The notes under the pieces: generated by a model
The model's database searches: none
What the model saw: only the letters and a program-made list of their open reading frames with translations
Told to the model about the DNA's origin: nothing
Shown: positions 26,225-35,484 of the stretch, piece by piece
How the letters are laid out: every line of letters starts with the position of its first letter
How positions within the stretch are numbered: the first letter of the stretch is position 1
From: Euryarchaeota archaeon SCGC AAA252-I15
GTDB taxonomy: Archaea > Altiarchaeota > Altiarchaeia > IMC4 > SCGC-AAA252-I15
Length of the DNA: 64,000 bases
Reading direction: 5' to 3'
NCBI GenBank assembly: GCA_000402775.1
Contig: AQSC01000059.1
Location: forward strand, 1-64,000
Made by a program: the position numbers and the translations under genes

Positions 26225-27634
26225 ATGAATCCTGTTGGCGTCGTAGTATCCTCTCATGGAAGAGAGCTTGAAGTCCAGGTTCAAGGGGGGGAGCTTGAGC
26301 TTGGGAGCATCGTGAAGATTTCAGATAATTTCGGGATTGTAGCGTCAATGCATTATGTCGAGGACGAAAAAATAGGGGCCAAGCAAAAGCTTATTGCGGA
26401 AGTTCAGGTTTTCGGATCGCTTGTGAATGGGAGGCTTAAGCGTTTGAAAAAACCTTTGAAGCCTTATCTTGAAGTTTTTCTAGTCGATAAAAGTGATCTT
26501 GAGGGAATTCTTTCGGTCTCGGATTCAATAAGTCTTGGAACGGTTCATGGTACGAGTGCGAGGGCTTTTCTTAATGCTAGTGAATTCGACCGTCACACCG
26601 CAATTCTTGCAAGCACTGGATCCGGGAAATCCTATACAGCGTCGAATCTTATAAAAGAATTCGGTTTACTGTCACTTCCCGTAGTAGTGGTAGACACGCA
26701 TGGGGAATACGCAAGAATCCTGTCTAAACTCGCATCTGAAAACCCCTTTAAGATTGAAGTGCACACTGTTAAAAGGACTCGGCAAGGCGTTTCACAGCTG
26801 AAAATTCCGGTTTCAAATCTTGAGGCAACAGACTATCACCACTTCCTCCATTTAACGGAACCGCAGGAGTCTGCGCTCGTGGAAATACTCGGTAATCTAT
26901 CCGGCGACTACAATCTAAGTGACGTTGTCTCGGGCACAAGCAAGCTTAACGTAAACGTCTACCACGAAGGAACAATCGCAGCCTTAACCCGCAAGCTCAA
27001 GACACTCGAACGAGTGTTTAAAGACGTTTTCGACAAATTCGGTACCGACATTTCAAATCTTGTAGAGCCAGGCCAGGTCACGATAATCGACTGTTCGCTC
27101 GCTTCCCAGAATGTAAGGCGTTCCGTGGTCTCATACCTTTCTAAAGAGCTTTTGTCATCCCGTATCAACAAACTAAACGATTTCGATGGGGAAAAAATAG
27201 ATTACCCGCTACTTCTAGTCGTTGAGGAAGCCCACAACTACGCTGGATCGAATCTCTCCCACTCCTGTAAGAAACAGCTTCAAAGAGTTGCCTCTGAAGG
27301 TAGGAAATTCGGCATCGGATTGTGCGTCATAAGCCAGAAGCCCAGCAAAATCGACGAGGAAATCCTATCTCAATGCAATACCGGAATCTACATGCACATC
27401 ACAAACCCACGCGACAAAGACCACATCCGTAGAAGCTTCGAATCAATAAACGACGCAATAATCTCAGACCTCGACAGCCTTGACGTCGGAGAATGCATCA
27501 TAGCGGGAGCCATGCTCGACATACCGTTTCTCGTGTGCCAAGTCGACCGGATAGAGCTTAAAAAGGAGAAGAAAAGCAAATTCGACTTCAAAAAAAAAGC
27601 GGAAGTAAAACACGCGAAAGCAGACTACGTATGA
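26225..27634 (+). CDS. herA: HerA-family bipolar DNA translocase/helicase
   Basis: 469 residues from ATG 26225; a TTG at 26204 would add seven residues with no ribosome-binding site. HerA is a hexameric FtsK-like ATPase that works with NurA in end resection. The HAS-barrel N-terminus (MNPVGVVVSSHGRELEV) leads to Walker A ASTGSGKSYTASNL, VVVVDTHGEYARI, Walker B LLLVVEEAHNYAG, and sensor/arginine regions ASEGRKFGIGLCVISQKPSK and LSQCNTGIYMHITNP. No NurA gene is in the window. A second relative is at 59170. Confidence 0.9.
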   Translation: MNPVGVVVSSHGRELEVQVQGGELELGSIVKISDNFGIVASMHYVEDEKIGAKQKLIAEVQVFGSLVNGRLKRLKKPLKPYLEVFLVDKSDLEGILSVSDSISLGTVHGTSARAFLNASEFDRHTAILASTGSGKSYTASNLIKEFGLLSLPVVVVDTHGEYARILSKLASENPFKIEVHTVKRTRQGVSQLKIPVSNLEATDYHHFLHLTEPQESALVEILGNLSGDYNLSDVVSGTSKLNVNVYHEGTIAALTRKLKTLERVFKDVFDKFGTDISNLVEPGQVTIIDCSLASQNVRRSVVSYLSKELLSSRINKLNDFDGEKIDYPLLLVVEEAHNYAGSNLSHSCKKQLQRVASEGRKFGIGLCVISQKPSKIDEEILSQCNTGIYMHITNPRDKDHIRRSFESINDAIISDLDSLDVGECIIAGAMLDIPFLVCQVDRIELKKEKKSKFDFKKKAEVKHAKADYV

Positions 27635-28687
27635 TTAAATTTCTTTTTTTATGTTGAAAATTTTTTTCACCAGAGGTGCGCAACGAAGTTTCAAATGGTT
27701 TCTAATCTGGTTTACCGGGATGATTTTTATGGTCGGATCTTTCGCCAAGAAATGGTTTCTCGTGTATTGGCTTATTAACTGACCTAAGGTTTTTTCAAAG
27801 CTTGAGTAGTTGTTGAAAGCGGACAGAAGAATGCTCTCCATGTTCCCCGAGATTATCAAATACTGGGACCCCTCTCTTATGACCTGCTCCACACCCTTAA
27901 TCCTCTCTTTTAAGGATACCCTCGGATTCATAAATACGTGGCTGAATGAAATAATTTCGAACCCTAGTCTGCCTAGATCAGGGAATCTAACCGTTGAAAC
28001 GAGTTTTTTCGACTCAATTTTCTGCCTAATGGTGTTTATCCTCTGTCTAGTTAGAGATAACTTGTCTGCAATATCCTTATCCTTTATCGACCCATACTTT
28101 ACCATTGCATACAAGACAAGCTTTTCAGTGTCTGTTAACCCTACAACCTCAGTTTCACGGAATTTAGTGTCTAAACTAAATTTCTCGTTAAACCCGAGGT
28201 TAAAGTGTTTGTTGAGAAGAGGGGCGAAATCGAAAAAAAGGAAGAGTTTACTCAATCCTAAGGGAAAATAGATGTGTTTAATACCGTTTGCAGTCAAGAA
28301 ATTATGGGTAGCGTGCCTGTGCTCCGCCGCATCCAAATACCTTCTAACTTCAGTGAAGTTTTCGGCTGCTGCAAGACTTATGCGGCACGTGTCGGTGGAT
28401 ATCCTATAGAAAAGCACTGGCTCCCTGCTTGCAAACCGCTCTCTATTACCCCACGGAGTCAAGGGGTTGAAATCACCATATCTTGCAACTAAGAGTTCAC
28501 AACCAATCTTTCCAAGATTTGGTAGGGTAAGTTCTGTGAAATAGCCTTTCGCAACTAACTTGTTTCTTATGGCAGTTACGGTAGGCCTTTTAACATCGAT
28601 TTTATCGCTTAGTTCAATATCGTTTAGGTTCGGCCATCTAACGAGGCCGTAGAAGACGATCTTCTCCTTGTCTGTGAGTTTGATCAT
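27635..28687 (-). CDS. Two-domain winged-helix transcriptional regulator
   Basis: 350 residues made of two similar halves, each beginning with an Lrp/MarR-like winged helix: LTDKEKIVFYGLVRWPNLND...IAIRNKLVAKGYF at the start and LTDTEKLVLYAMVKYGSIKD...INTIRQKIESKKLV at about residue 180. Each is followed by FPDLGRLGFEI-type text and an alpha/beta domain. This looks like an internal duplication that yields a pseudo-dimer. Targets are unknown. A 162-base internal part (28297-28458) recurs at bases 1-162 of the window. Confidence 0.75.
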   Translation of the reverse strand: MIKLTDKEKIVFYGLVRWPNLNDIELSDKIDVKRPTVTAIRNKLVAKGYFTELTLPNLGKIGCELLVARYGDFNPLTPWGNRERFASREPVLFYRISTDTCRISLAAAENFTEVRRYLDAAEHRHATHNFLTANGIKHIYFPLGLSKLFLFFDFAPLLNKHFNLGFNEKFSLDTKFRETEVVGLTDTEKLVLYAMVKYGSIKDKDIADKLSLTRQRINTIRQKIESKKLVSTVRFPDLGRLGFEIISFSHVFMNPRVSLKERIKGVEQVIREGSQYLIISGNMESILLSAFNNYSSFEKTLGQLISQYTRNHFLAKDPTIKIIPVNQIRNHLKLRCAPLVKKIFNIKKEI

Positions 28688-28778
28688 TTCAGTATTAAAG
28701 GGTGGGTATTTTGTGTTTAAATAAAGGGTGTTGGTATAACTAATTCTTTTTGAATACTAAAAGACAAGGGTTTTTTAG

Positions 28779-29615
28779 ATGATTGAAGTTGACGTGAGAT
28801 GGGGGGATGAGGTAAGTGAAAAACAATTTAAATCCCCGGGAAGGGAATTAGTGGTCATTGTAGACACTCTCAGAGCAACCTCAACCATCCCTGTAGCCTT
28901 AAGTTGCGGAGCAAGTAGTGTAACTGTTTTAAGCGATTTAACAAGGTCTTTAAAGCTTAAGGCATCTCATCCTCACGCGATTCTTGCTGGAGAGCGGAGC
29001 GGTGTCAAGATTTGCGACTTTGATGTGGGAAACTCACCGTTTAAAATCAAAACGTTATTGACTGGAGGCGGCAAGTCGGTTTCGGAGGTCATATTAAACA
29101 CCAGTAATTTTTCCAGGGTGCTTGAGGAAGTATCGGGTTTGACTAATCAACCGGTTATTGCTGCAAGCCTTGTGAATTCAACCAGGATTTCCAAGTTTAT
29201 CTTGGACAATGAGGGTATGCTGGATGGTCTTTTTTTCGTTCCTGTTGGAACGTACTTGATGGGTGGTCGGGAGCTTGAAAGGCCTAAACGGTTTTGTGAG
29301 GATTGTCTTGCAGCCTTTCACGTAATTGAAAAACTTACGGATGGTGGTTGTGATCTGGATTTTATAGGTGGTGCAAAAAACTGTATGGCCGAGTCAAAGT
29401 ATAAGGGGTCTTTAAGTGATGATTTGGCTGTTGTTGACTACCTTTGGGGGACTGAGTATGTGACATATCTTCTTGAATTAGACTCGTCTTCCGGTGTTGA
29501 TGATAATCGAAGGGATATTGAAGTCTGTTTTAGTGTTGACTCACACCCCACCGTCCCCTTGCTTTTTCGCAATAAAAGTATTCTCTCCTTTAAGGAGTCG
29601 CCTGATACGTTGTGA
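28779..29615 (+). CDS. comB: 2-phosphosulfolactate phosphatase-like protein (ComB family)
   Basis: 278 residues. ComB dephosphorylates 2-phosphosulfolactate in coenzyme M synthesis. Recognised by VIVDTLRATSTIPVALSCGA, HAILAGERSGVKI, FDVGNSPF and the C-terminal DLDFIGGAKNCMAESKYKG. The usual threonine-rich nucleotide loop (TTTNGT in relatives) reads LNTSNFSRVL, a visible divergence. ComB homologues are also found in organisms without coenzyme M, so the physiological role is open. Confidence 0.75.
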   Translation: MIEVDVRWGDEVSEKQFKSPGRELVVIVDTLRATSTIPVALSCGASSVTVLSDLTRSLKLKASHPHAILAGERSGVKICDFDVGNSPFKIKTLLTGGGKSVSEVILNTSNFSRVLEEVSGLTNQPVIAASLVNSTRISKFILDNEGMLDGLFFVPVGTYLMGGRELERPKRFCEDCLAAFHVIEKLTDGGCDLDFIGGAKNCMAESKYKGSLSDDLAVVDYLWGTEYVTYLLELDSSSGVDDNRRDIEVCFSVDSHPTVPLLFRNKSILSFKESPDTL

Positions 29616-29670
29616 TGTATGCCCTCTGATTATTGTATTTATTTCCACCCTTCCAATTTCTTTTTAGACT

Positions 29671-31158
29671 ATGGAATTACATCCTCATGAAGTCAAGGTC
29701 TTAAAAGCACTGTCTAACGGCGAGTGGTCTAATCCTGAAAAAACATCTTCAGAGACGGGATTAGACTCTGATGCGGTCTTGCGTGCAGTCTCCTGGCTGA
29801 AGACTAAGGAATTTATCGAATCTCCAGAAGAGATTAGGATTGAAGTTTCTTTAGGAGATGAGGGAATAGAGTACGCAAAAAAAGGCCTGCCTGAAAGAAG
29901 GCTAATGAACGCGATTGGGAAAGAAATTGGAATTGCCGAGCTGAAAAAAAAGGTCGACTCCGAGACCTTCAAAATCGGTTTTGGCTGGCTCAGGAAAAAA
30001 GGAGTAATAACTTTTTCTGAAGGGTTGGTGAAAATCATAGACTCATCCGAAACCGAGGATGAAAAACTCCTAATACTTCTTAAGGAAAAGAGAAAACTTA
30101 TCGTAAATGATTTATCTAAAAAGGAACAAGAGGCAGTTGAACAGTTAAAGGCTAGGAAGAACGTCATAAAATTGAGCGAGGAGAAGATTATAAAGTTCAA
30201 GGCAACAAAAAAAGGAATTTCAGCATCGAAATCATTGAAAATAGGGGATAGCTTGTCCCAACTCACCCCAGAGCTTATAACGTCTTCAGGTTGGAAGAAC
30301 AAGAAGTTCCGCCCTTATGATGTCTCAGTTTACGTGAAACCCGAGTATCCTGCTAAAAAACACCCGCTTCAAGTTGAATTAGAGCGTATTAGAAGGATTT
30401 TCATTTCAATGGGATTCTCTGAGATTTCTGGCAATTTCGTTGAATCGTCTTTCTGGAACTTTGACGCGTTGTTCACCGCCCAGGATCATCCAGTCCGGGA
30501 CATGCATGATACGTTCTACCTTAAAAAACCTTCTAAAATCGATATCCCCGGATTTGACAGGCTTTGGAAGGATGTCGCCAAAACCCATGAATCGGGAGGT
30601 TCTACTGGTTCGGCGGGTTGGCAGTACAAGTGGGATAAGTCCAAGTCTTACCGAACAGTTCTTAGAACTCACACTACGGCCGTGACTGCAAGGTATCTTA
30701 GCGGTCTCTCTCCCGAGGATCTTCCCGTCAAGGTTTTTTCTCTGGGTAAAACCTTCCGAAACGAGTCACTGGATTACAAGCACCTTCCAGAGTTTTACCA
30801 AGTCGAAGGTATTGTTGTGGACAAGAATGCGACTTTCAGAAACCTTCTTTCAATCCTTAAGGAGTTTTACGACCAGATGGGCTTTAAAGTGCGGTTTAGG
30901 CCTGCATACTTCCCGTACACTGAGATGAGTGTTGAACCTGAAGTGTATTTTGAGGAGAAGGGCGAGTGGATCGAGCTTGGGGGTTCGGGGATATTCAGAC
31001 CCGAAGTTGTAAGGCCGCTTCTTGGATTTGATTGTCCGGTTTTAGCCTGGGGTCTTGGGGTGGATCGTGTGGTGGCTTTAAAGCTTGGTCTGAAAGATAT
31101 TCGAAATCTTTATGTCAGCGACTTGGACTGGCTTAGAAAGACCAAAACTCAGTTCTGA
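29671..31158 (+). CDS. pheS: Phenylalanyl-tRNA synthetase alpha subunit
   Basis: 495 residues, the archaeal/eukaryotic long form. The catalytic subunit of the (alpha-beta)2 enzyme that charges tRNA-Phe. Winged-helix tRNA-binding modules occupy the N-terminal ~200 residues. The class II catalytic core has motif 2 around KVFSLGKTFRNESLDYKHLPEFYQVEG and motif 3 in VLAWGLGVDRVVALKLGLKD; the phenylalanine pocket region FRPAYFPYTEMSVEPEVYFE is also clear. pheT is not in the window. Confidence 0.97.
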   Translation: MELHPHEVKVLKALSNGEWSNPEKTSSETGLDSDAVLRAVSWLKTKEFIESPEEIRIEVSLGDEGIEYAKKGLPERRLMNAIGKEIGIAELKKKVDSETFKIGFGWLRKKGVITFSEGLVKIIDSSETEDEKLLILLKEKRKLIVNDLSKKEQEAVEQLKARKNVIKLSEEKIIKFKATKKGISASKSLKIGDSLSQLTPELITSSGWKNKKFRPYDVSVYVKPEYPAKKHPLQVELERIRRIFISMGFSEISGNFVESSFWNFDALFTAQDHPVRDMHDTFYLKKPSKIDIPGFDRLWKDVAKTHESGGSTGSAGWQYKWDKSKSYRTVLRTHTTAVTARYLSGLSPEDLPVKVFSLGKTFRNESLDYKHLPEFYQVEGIVVDKNATFRNLLSILKEFYDQMGFKVRFRPAYFPYTEMSVEPEVYFEEKGEWIELGGSGIFRPEVVRPLLGFDCPVLAWGLGVDRVVALKLGLKDIRNLYVSDLDWLRKTKTQF

Positions 31159-31183
31159 AAGTCAACTGGTTTAATAAATTAGT

Positions 31184-31849
31184 ATGAAAGACGTGTTTTG
31201 CGGGATAGACGAGGCTGGAAGAGGCCCAGTGATTGGATCCCTAGTTATGGCTTGTGTATGTCTCGACGAGAAAAGCATTAGAAAACTTAAGGGTCTTGGA
31301 GTCAGGGACTCTAAGAAGATGACTCCTAAAAAACGCGAGGAACTTGAGCCCGTGATAAAGGAATTAGCCCTTGAATGGTCTACAATAAAAATTACCCCCC
31401 AAGAGATCGATAAACTTCGGAAAAAAAAGTCTTTAAATGTAATTGAAGCCGACAAGACCGCTGAACTCATCCTGTCTCTTACGGTCAAGCCTTCAAAGAT
31501 TTTCGTGGACGCGACCGACAGTATTGCGAAAAACTACGAGAAAAAAATAATCGACCAGATAGTAAAGCTCAATCCCGAATACAAGATCCCCAAGATGGTT
31601 TGCGAGCACAGGGCGGACGACAAATACATCCCGGCGTCGGCTGCCTCAGTAATAGCCAAAGTTGAACGAGACCGGGAGATTGAAGAGCTTAAGAAAGAAT
31701 ACGGCAACATTGGAAGCGGCTATCCAAGCGACGAGCGCACCCAAAAGTTTGTGAGAAAGCTTGTGAGAGAAGGTAGTCTTCCAAGTTTTGTTCGAAGAAG
31801 CTGGGGTACGGTAAACAAGTTAAAGCAGTCGAGTCTAAGCGAGTTTTAA
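31184..31849 (+). CDS. rnhB: Ribonuclease HII
   Basis: 221 residues. RNase HII cleaves the RNA strand of RNA-DNA hybrids and removes misincorporated ribonucleotides. The catalytic DEDD set is visible: CGIDEAGRGPVIGSLVMA (Asp, Glu), VDATDSIAKNYEKK (Asp) and CEHRADDKYIPASAASVIAK (Asp). A TATA-like GGTTTAATAAAT about 20 bases upstream suggests a leaderless message. It converges with the next gene; the two ends overlap by four bases. Confidence 0.96.
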   Translation: MKDVFCGIDEAGRGPVIGSLVMACVCLDEKSIRKLKGLGVRDSKKMTPKKREELEPVIKELALEWSTIKITPQEIDKLRKKKSLNVIEADKTAELILSLTVKPSKIFVDATDSIAKNYEKKIIDQIVKLNPEYKIPKMVCEHRADDKYIPASAASVIAKVERDREIEELKKEYGNIGSGYPSDERTQKFVRKLVREGSLPSFVRRSWGTVNKLKQSSLSEF

Positions 31850-32427
31850 ACCCCTTTAAACTCAATAAGATCAGTTACCACTGCATACAAACCGTCTTGC
31901 GCGGAGAGTTCGGTCTTCCCAAAGGAGATGACTACGACATCACCTTCGCTCAAATCGAGAGTTGAAACCTTTCTCTTCGTCTCGGATAACTCATCCATGC
32001 TCGAATCATGTATCGGGAACTTAAGCTCCCCTCCTTTATAGATCATGACTACTGCCCCGTCGGCGCCAGCCTTTACTGCAGTGTCTCTCTCATCCAAGCC
32101 TTTTTTTATATTTGCGGCGGCATCATGCACTGAAGTCACGTATTTGGGGCTTCCACACGCAAGGTCGAAGGACTCTAATCTCACAGGTTCAGTGAATCTT
32201 TCAAGAAAATCCTTGATGAATTCCTCTCCAAGAGGGGTTAGGGTGTGGCCCTGCTTTACTGACGCGATGAAACCCTTATTCTTCAGTTTCTTTAGTATAG
32301 TCCGCACACTTCCTTCCCCCAAACCCAGTTCCCTCACAAGTTTCTTGCGGCCGCATCTTTTACTCTTAAGTTTCACGAAAGTCTTCAAAACGTGCCGGTC
32401 CTCGAAACTCGGGCGTGCTCCAACCAT
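31846..32427 (-). CDS. Winged-helix protein of DUF4443 type
   Basis: 193 residues. The N-terminal winged helix (VLKTFVKLKSKRCGRKKLVR, LGLGEGSVRTILKKLKNKGF) is followed by a C-terminal alpha/beta domain (DTAVKAGADGAVVMIYKGGE, LDLSEGDVVVISFG). This arrangement fits the archaeal DUF4443 family of putative regulators, but the assignment is from memory. A possible effector domain would sense a small ligand. It is divergent from the L10e gene. Confidence 0.65.
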   Translation of the reverse strand: MVGARPSFEDRHVLKTFVKLKSKRCGRKKLVRELGLGEGSVRTILKKLKNKGFIASVKQGHTLTPLGEEFIKDFLERFTEPVRLESFDLACGSPKYVTSVHDAAANIKKGLDERDTAVKAGADGAVVMIYKGGELKFPIHDSSMDELSETKRKVSTLDLSEGDVVVISFGKTELSAQDGLYAVVTDLIEFKGV

Positions 32428-32483
32428 TATAATGTATTGTAGGGGGCATTTTTAAATCCTGATTACATTATTAGTAGTCTGAA

Positions 32484-33023
32484 ATGGCTAAACGTATTCG
32501 TCCTGGAAGATGCTACAGGTGGGATACTCCCGCATACTCGCGGGTTTCAAATAATCCTGCAGACTCTTTCATTACTGGAATCCCCGGGTCGAAGATAACC
32601 CGGTTTGACATGGGCAACGTCTCAGGGACATTTGACTCCACCCTAGCAATCGCGGTGAAAGACGATATCATCATTAGACACAACTCGATTGAGGCTGCCC
32701 GAATCGTAATACAAAAAAAGATCGAGAAGGCTGTTGGCGCTGCAAACTACCATTTCAAAATAAACATTTACCCGCACCACATAATCAGGGAGAATACTAT
32801 GGCCACTGGTGCTGGGGCGGACCGGGTCCAGGACGGCATGAGAAAGTCCTACGGCAAGCCCATTGGGCGCGCAGCCAGGGTCTACAAGGGTCAGCCAGTG
32901 TTCACAGTCTACTTCAACCACACGGACGATCGTTTCAACCGTGTAAAAGGCGCTCTTCGCGCGGCTTCCAAGAAGCTTCCAGGCAATTTTTTCTTTGTTG
33001 AAAAAAGGAGTGTTGCAGCTTAA
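32484..33023 (+). CDS. rpl10e: Large ribosomal subunit protein L10e (uL16)
   Basis: 179 residues. Archaeal/eukaryotic L10e (uL16) helps position tRNA near the peptidyl transferase centre. Clear signatures: MAKRIRPGRCYRWDTPAYSR, ITRFDMGN, KINIYPHHIIRENTMATGAGADR, VQDGMRKSYGKPIGRAARV. It is followed with no gap by EF-1 beta, an operon often seen in archaea. Confidence 0.97.
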   Translation: MAKRIRPGRCYRWDTPAYSRVSNNPADSFITGIPGSKITRFDMGNVSGTFDSTLAIAVKDDIIIRHNSIEAARIVIQKKIEKAVGAANYHFKINIYPHHIIRENTMATGAGADRVQDGMRKSYGKPIGRAARVYKGQPVFTVYFNHTDDRFNRVKGALRAASKKLPGNFFFVEKRSVAA

Positions 33024-33024
33024 A

Positions 33025-33297
33025 ATGGTTGAACTTAATGTTGTCGCAAAGGTTAAGGTATTGCCTGAGGGTGTTGACGTCGATTTGGAGGTTATACAGA
33101 AAAAACTTTCCGAGATCGTCTCCGATTACGGTAAAATCCACTCTCTCGAGGTCAAGCCCGTAGCGTTCGGATTAAATTGTATTGAAGCAAACCTTCTTTT
33201 AAGCGACTCGGAAGGCGGGCTCGAAGAAATCGAGCGGAAGGTCGCAGATCTAGCTGGTGTTTCAGACGTAAACGTGTTAGACGTAAACAGGCTCTAA
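33025..33297 (+). CDS. Elongation factor 1-beta (aEF1B)
   Basis: 90 residues from ATG 33025, right after the L10e stop; an earlier TTG inside L10e is unlikely. aEF1B is the nucleotide exchange factor for EF-1 alpha. It has the compact alpha/beta fold with VVAKVKVLPEGVDVDLEVI, HSLEVKPVAFGLNCIEANLL and GGLEEIERKVADLAGVSDV. The size is normal for archaea. Confidence 0.93.
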   Translation: MVELNVVAKVKVLPEGVDVDLEVIQKKLSEIVSDYGKIHSLEVKPVAFGLNCIEANLLLSDSEGGLEEIERKVADLAGVSDVNVLDVNRL

Positions 33298-33392
33298 AAA
33301 GAATTAGTTTACATGTTTTTATAAAATTTTGTAAACATTAATTCAGATTCCACCCATATACGTCTTTTTTCACGTGTAAACTATTTACACGT
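33298..33392. other. AT-rich spacer with TGTAAAC-type repeats next to cdc6
   Basis: AGTTTACATG (33306-33315) and TGTAAACATT (33330-33339) face each other. A perfect 9-bp dyad ACGTGTAAA/TTTACACGT with a 3-base centre (33372-33392) spans the cdc6 stop codon. Four related TGTAAAC-like motifs in 95 bases, next to the initiator gene, could be origin recognition boxes or a bidirectional terminator for converging transcripts. Confidence 0.45.
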
Positions 33393-34511
33393 TTTAACAT
33401 GATCTTGGATGTCTTGAGCCTTATACCGCAACACAATCTTCCTGCTCCTGCCCCGCTCTCCCTCAAGATGCACTGTATCAACAAGCTTTAAGTGCTCTAA
33501 CTTTTTAACCATCTCATTATACTTTTTAATTCCAACACCCGTCTCCTCCTTGAATCTCTCATAGACGACTCCAGAAACCTCCTCGCCCGAAGACGCAAGG
33601 TATGAAAGCAGGCTCCTCTCAGTATCATCCAAACCTCTGATAGTATTCTTTAAAGCCAGCATCTGAGATCCCCCCCCAAAAGCCTCGTCAACCTGCTTTA
33701 CGGTTATCTCGCGCTTGGCATCCCGCTCGGCGACCAACCCGCTCCGCCTTAAAAGATCAATTCCAATACGCAAATCCCCAAGGGAAAAAGTCCTATCAAC
33801 CATATAATCCAAAACCTTCCTAGACACAACTCCCTGATAATATGCATGTTTCACACGCTCCGACAAAATCTCGAAAAGCTCGTCCCGAGTGTAAGGCTCA
33901 AAGAAAACACGTTCTGGGTTGAAAACACTCCTAGTCTTGTCGTCAAGCTTCGCCATAAACCTCTCGTCGATCATGGCACCGAAAACACCTACCCTGTCAA
34001 AACCGTAAGTCGTATGTGCTTTTAAAAGATCCACGAGAATCTTGTCGACGTTTTTTTTGATGAACAGTTGATCCAATTCATCCAAGGCAACAATTAAACC
34101 CTTATCCTCCTTTAAAAGCTTCGAAAAAATCTTCTCCTTCACCGACTCAATGGGTTTACCAGTGTCCGGGGGACTCGTCCCGAAAAGCATTTCATGAATC
34201 CTCGCAAATACTGCGAAACGCGTGTTCGCGTCTTCACAGTTAATGTATACTGTGACAATCTTTCCCGAAGCCTCGTTAGCCTGGTCGAAGAGGTGTTTTA
34301 TTATGGTGGTCTTTCCGGTCCCTGGAGGGCCGTACACTAGTGTGTTTATGGGGTTTAGTCCTCGAAGGCCGGGTTTAAGGGCGTATGACAGTGCCTTGAG
34401 TTGTTCGTCACGGTGTTGTATGTTTTCGGGTACGTATCCGGGGGTTAAAACTTTTCCGTTTCTAAAGAGGGTTTCCTCGTCCAATAGTATGTCTTTTGCG
34501 TCCACTGTCAT
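33381..34511 (-). CDS. cdc6: Orc1/Cdc6 replication initiator
   Basis: 376 residues. Binds origin recognition boxes and loads the MCM helicase. The AAA+ core has Walker A VYGPPGTGKTTIIKHLF, Walker B LIVALDELDQLF, sensor 1 VGVFGAMID and sensor 2 FSLGDLRIGIDLLRRSG. The C-terminal winged helix (LDDTERSLLSYLASSGEEV onward) contacts DNA. N-terminal PGYVPENIQHRDEQL is typical. The only cdc6 seen in the window; flanking repeats make this a candidate replication origin. Confidence 0.96.
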   Translation of the reverse strand: MTVDAKDILLDEETLFRNGKVLTPGYVPENIQHRDEQLKALSYALKPGLRGLNPINTLVYGPPGTGKTTIIKHLFDQANEASGKIVTVYINCEDANTRFAVFARIHEMLFGTSPPDTGKPIESVKEKIFSKLLKEDKGLIVALDELDQLFIKKNVDKILVDLLKAHTTYGFDRVGVFGAMIDERFMAKLDDKTRSVFNPERVFFEPYTRDELFEILSERVKHAYYQGVVSRKVLDYMVDRTFSLGDLRIGIDLLRRSGLVAERDAKREITVKQVDEAFGGGSQMLALKNTIRGLDDTERSLLSYLASSGEEVSGVVYERFKEETGVGIKKYNEMVKKLEHLKLVDTVHLEGERGRSRKIVLRYKAQDIQDHVKTCK

Positions 34512-34806
34512 ATTATATCATTTCTTAAAGAAATAGTGAGGGCGTGAATTTCTGACCCTATTTAATTTCATGGGAAGATGAATTTTAGGGGTTTTGCGGT
34601 GCCGATGCAAATGGGTTTTTTAATCATTTTTTTTCACGCCCTCATGATCCAAGTGGATTGTGACCACATCACCCCATTTCAAACTTAGCTTCTCCTTCTA
34701 TTAAAAAATCATCCAAGAGAGCAAAGGAAAAGTATCCCTACTCATTTTGTGGTAACTAATCATTTTTTTGTATTTTTATACTTGCCTACATATTACCTAC
34801 AATACC
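34512..34806. other. Candidate origin/regulatory region between cdc6 and ribB
   Basis: 295 bases without a gene. TGAGGGCGTGAA (34537-34548) and TTCACGCCCTCA (34633-34644) form a perfect 12-bp inverted repeat 84 bases apart. An AT-rich patch lies near the cdc6 start. GATCCAAGTGGATTG (34646-34660) faintly resembles the core of archaeal origin boxes. CCACATCACCCCA (34663-34675) recurs at 54887-54899. TATTTTTATA (34771-34780) is the ribB TATA box, about 27 bases before its ATG. Confidence 0.45.
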
Positions 34807-35484
34807 ATGGAAAACATAGAAAAATCGCTTAAGGCACTTCAAGACGGCTCTTTCATACTCGTGCACGATTCCTCTGGGAGAGAAGACGAAACCGATCTTA
34901 TAGTCGCCGCCGAAAAAATCACTCCAGCTCACGTACGCACGATGAGAAACGAGGGGGGAGGATTGATATGCACTGCCCTGGCAAAAGATTTAGCCGAAAA
35001 ATTAAGTCTAGTCTTCATCCAAGACATATACCAAGCCGCAGCAAAATCCTTTCAAATCCTCCCGGAACTTAAAGCCGACGACATACCCTACGACGAAAAA
35101 TCATCTTTTTCCATAACCGTAAACCACAGGAAAACATTCACAGGAATAACCGACACAGACAGGGCGCTCACCATACGGGAACTAGCCTACATCGCGAAAG
35201 CCGAGCCAAACCCACAGGCGTTTGGCTTGAATTTCCGAACACCCGGGCACATTCCACTTCTTATCTCTTCAGGATTGGGCAAGCGGGAGGGACACACAGA
35301 ACTTTCAATAGGACTTCTTGAGATGGCGGGGCTTACTCCAGTCTCCGTGGTTTGTGAGATGATGGACGATGAAACCTTCAAAGCCTTGACGGCGGAGAAG
35401 GCGAAGGCTTATGCAGAGAAAAACGGTCTAGTATTCCTTGAAGGATCTGAAATTCTAAATGCATATGAGAAATGGCGAAGATAG
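34807..35484 (+). CDS. ribB: 3,4-dihydroxy-2-butanone 4-phosphate synthase
   Basis: 225 residues from ATG 34807, at leaderless distance from a TATA box. RibB converts ribulose-5-phosphate to the four-carbon precursor of the riboflavin xylene ring. Signature: ILVHDSSGREDETDLIVAAE with metal-binding Glu, MRNEGGGLICTAL, the RxTGIT-like FTGITDTDRALTIREL, and GHTELSIGLLEMAGLTPVSVVCEMM. First gene of a riboflavin cluster. Its last 13 bases overlap a truncated copy of the ribC head. Confidence 0.96.
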   Translation: MENIEKSLKALQDGSFILVHDSSGREDETDLIVAAEKITPAHVRTMRNEGGGLICTALAKDLAEKLSLVFIQDIYQAAAKSFQILPELKADDIPYDEKSSFSITVNHRKTFTGITDTDRALTIRELAYIAKAEPNPQAFGLNFRTPGHIPLLISSGLGKREGHTELSIGLLEMAGLTPVSVVCEMMDDETFKALTAEKAKAYAEKNGLVFLEGSEILNAYEKWRR

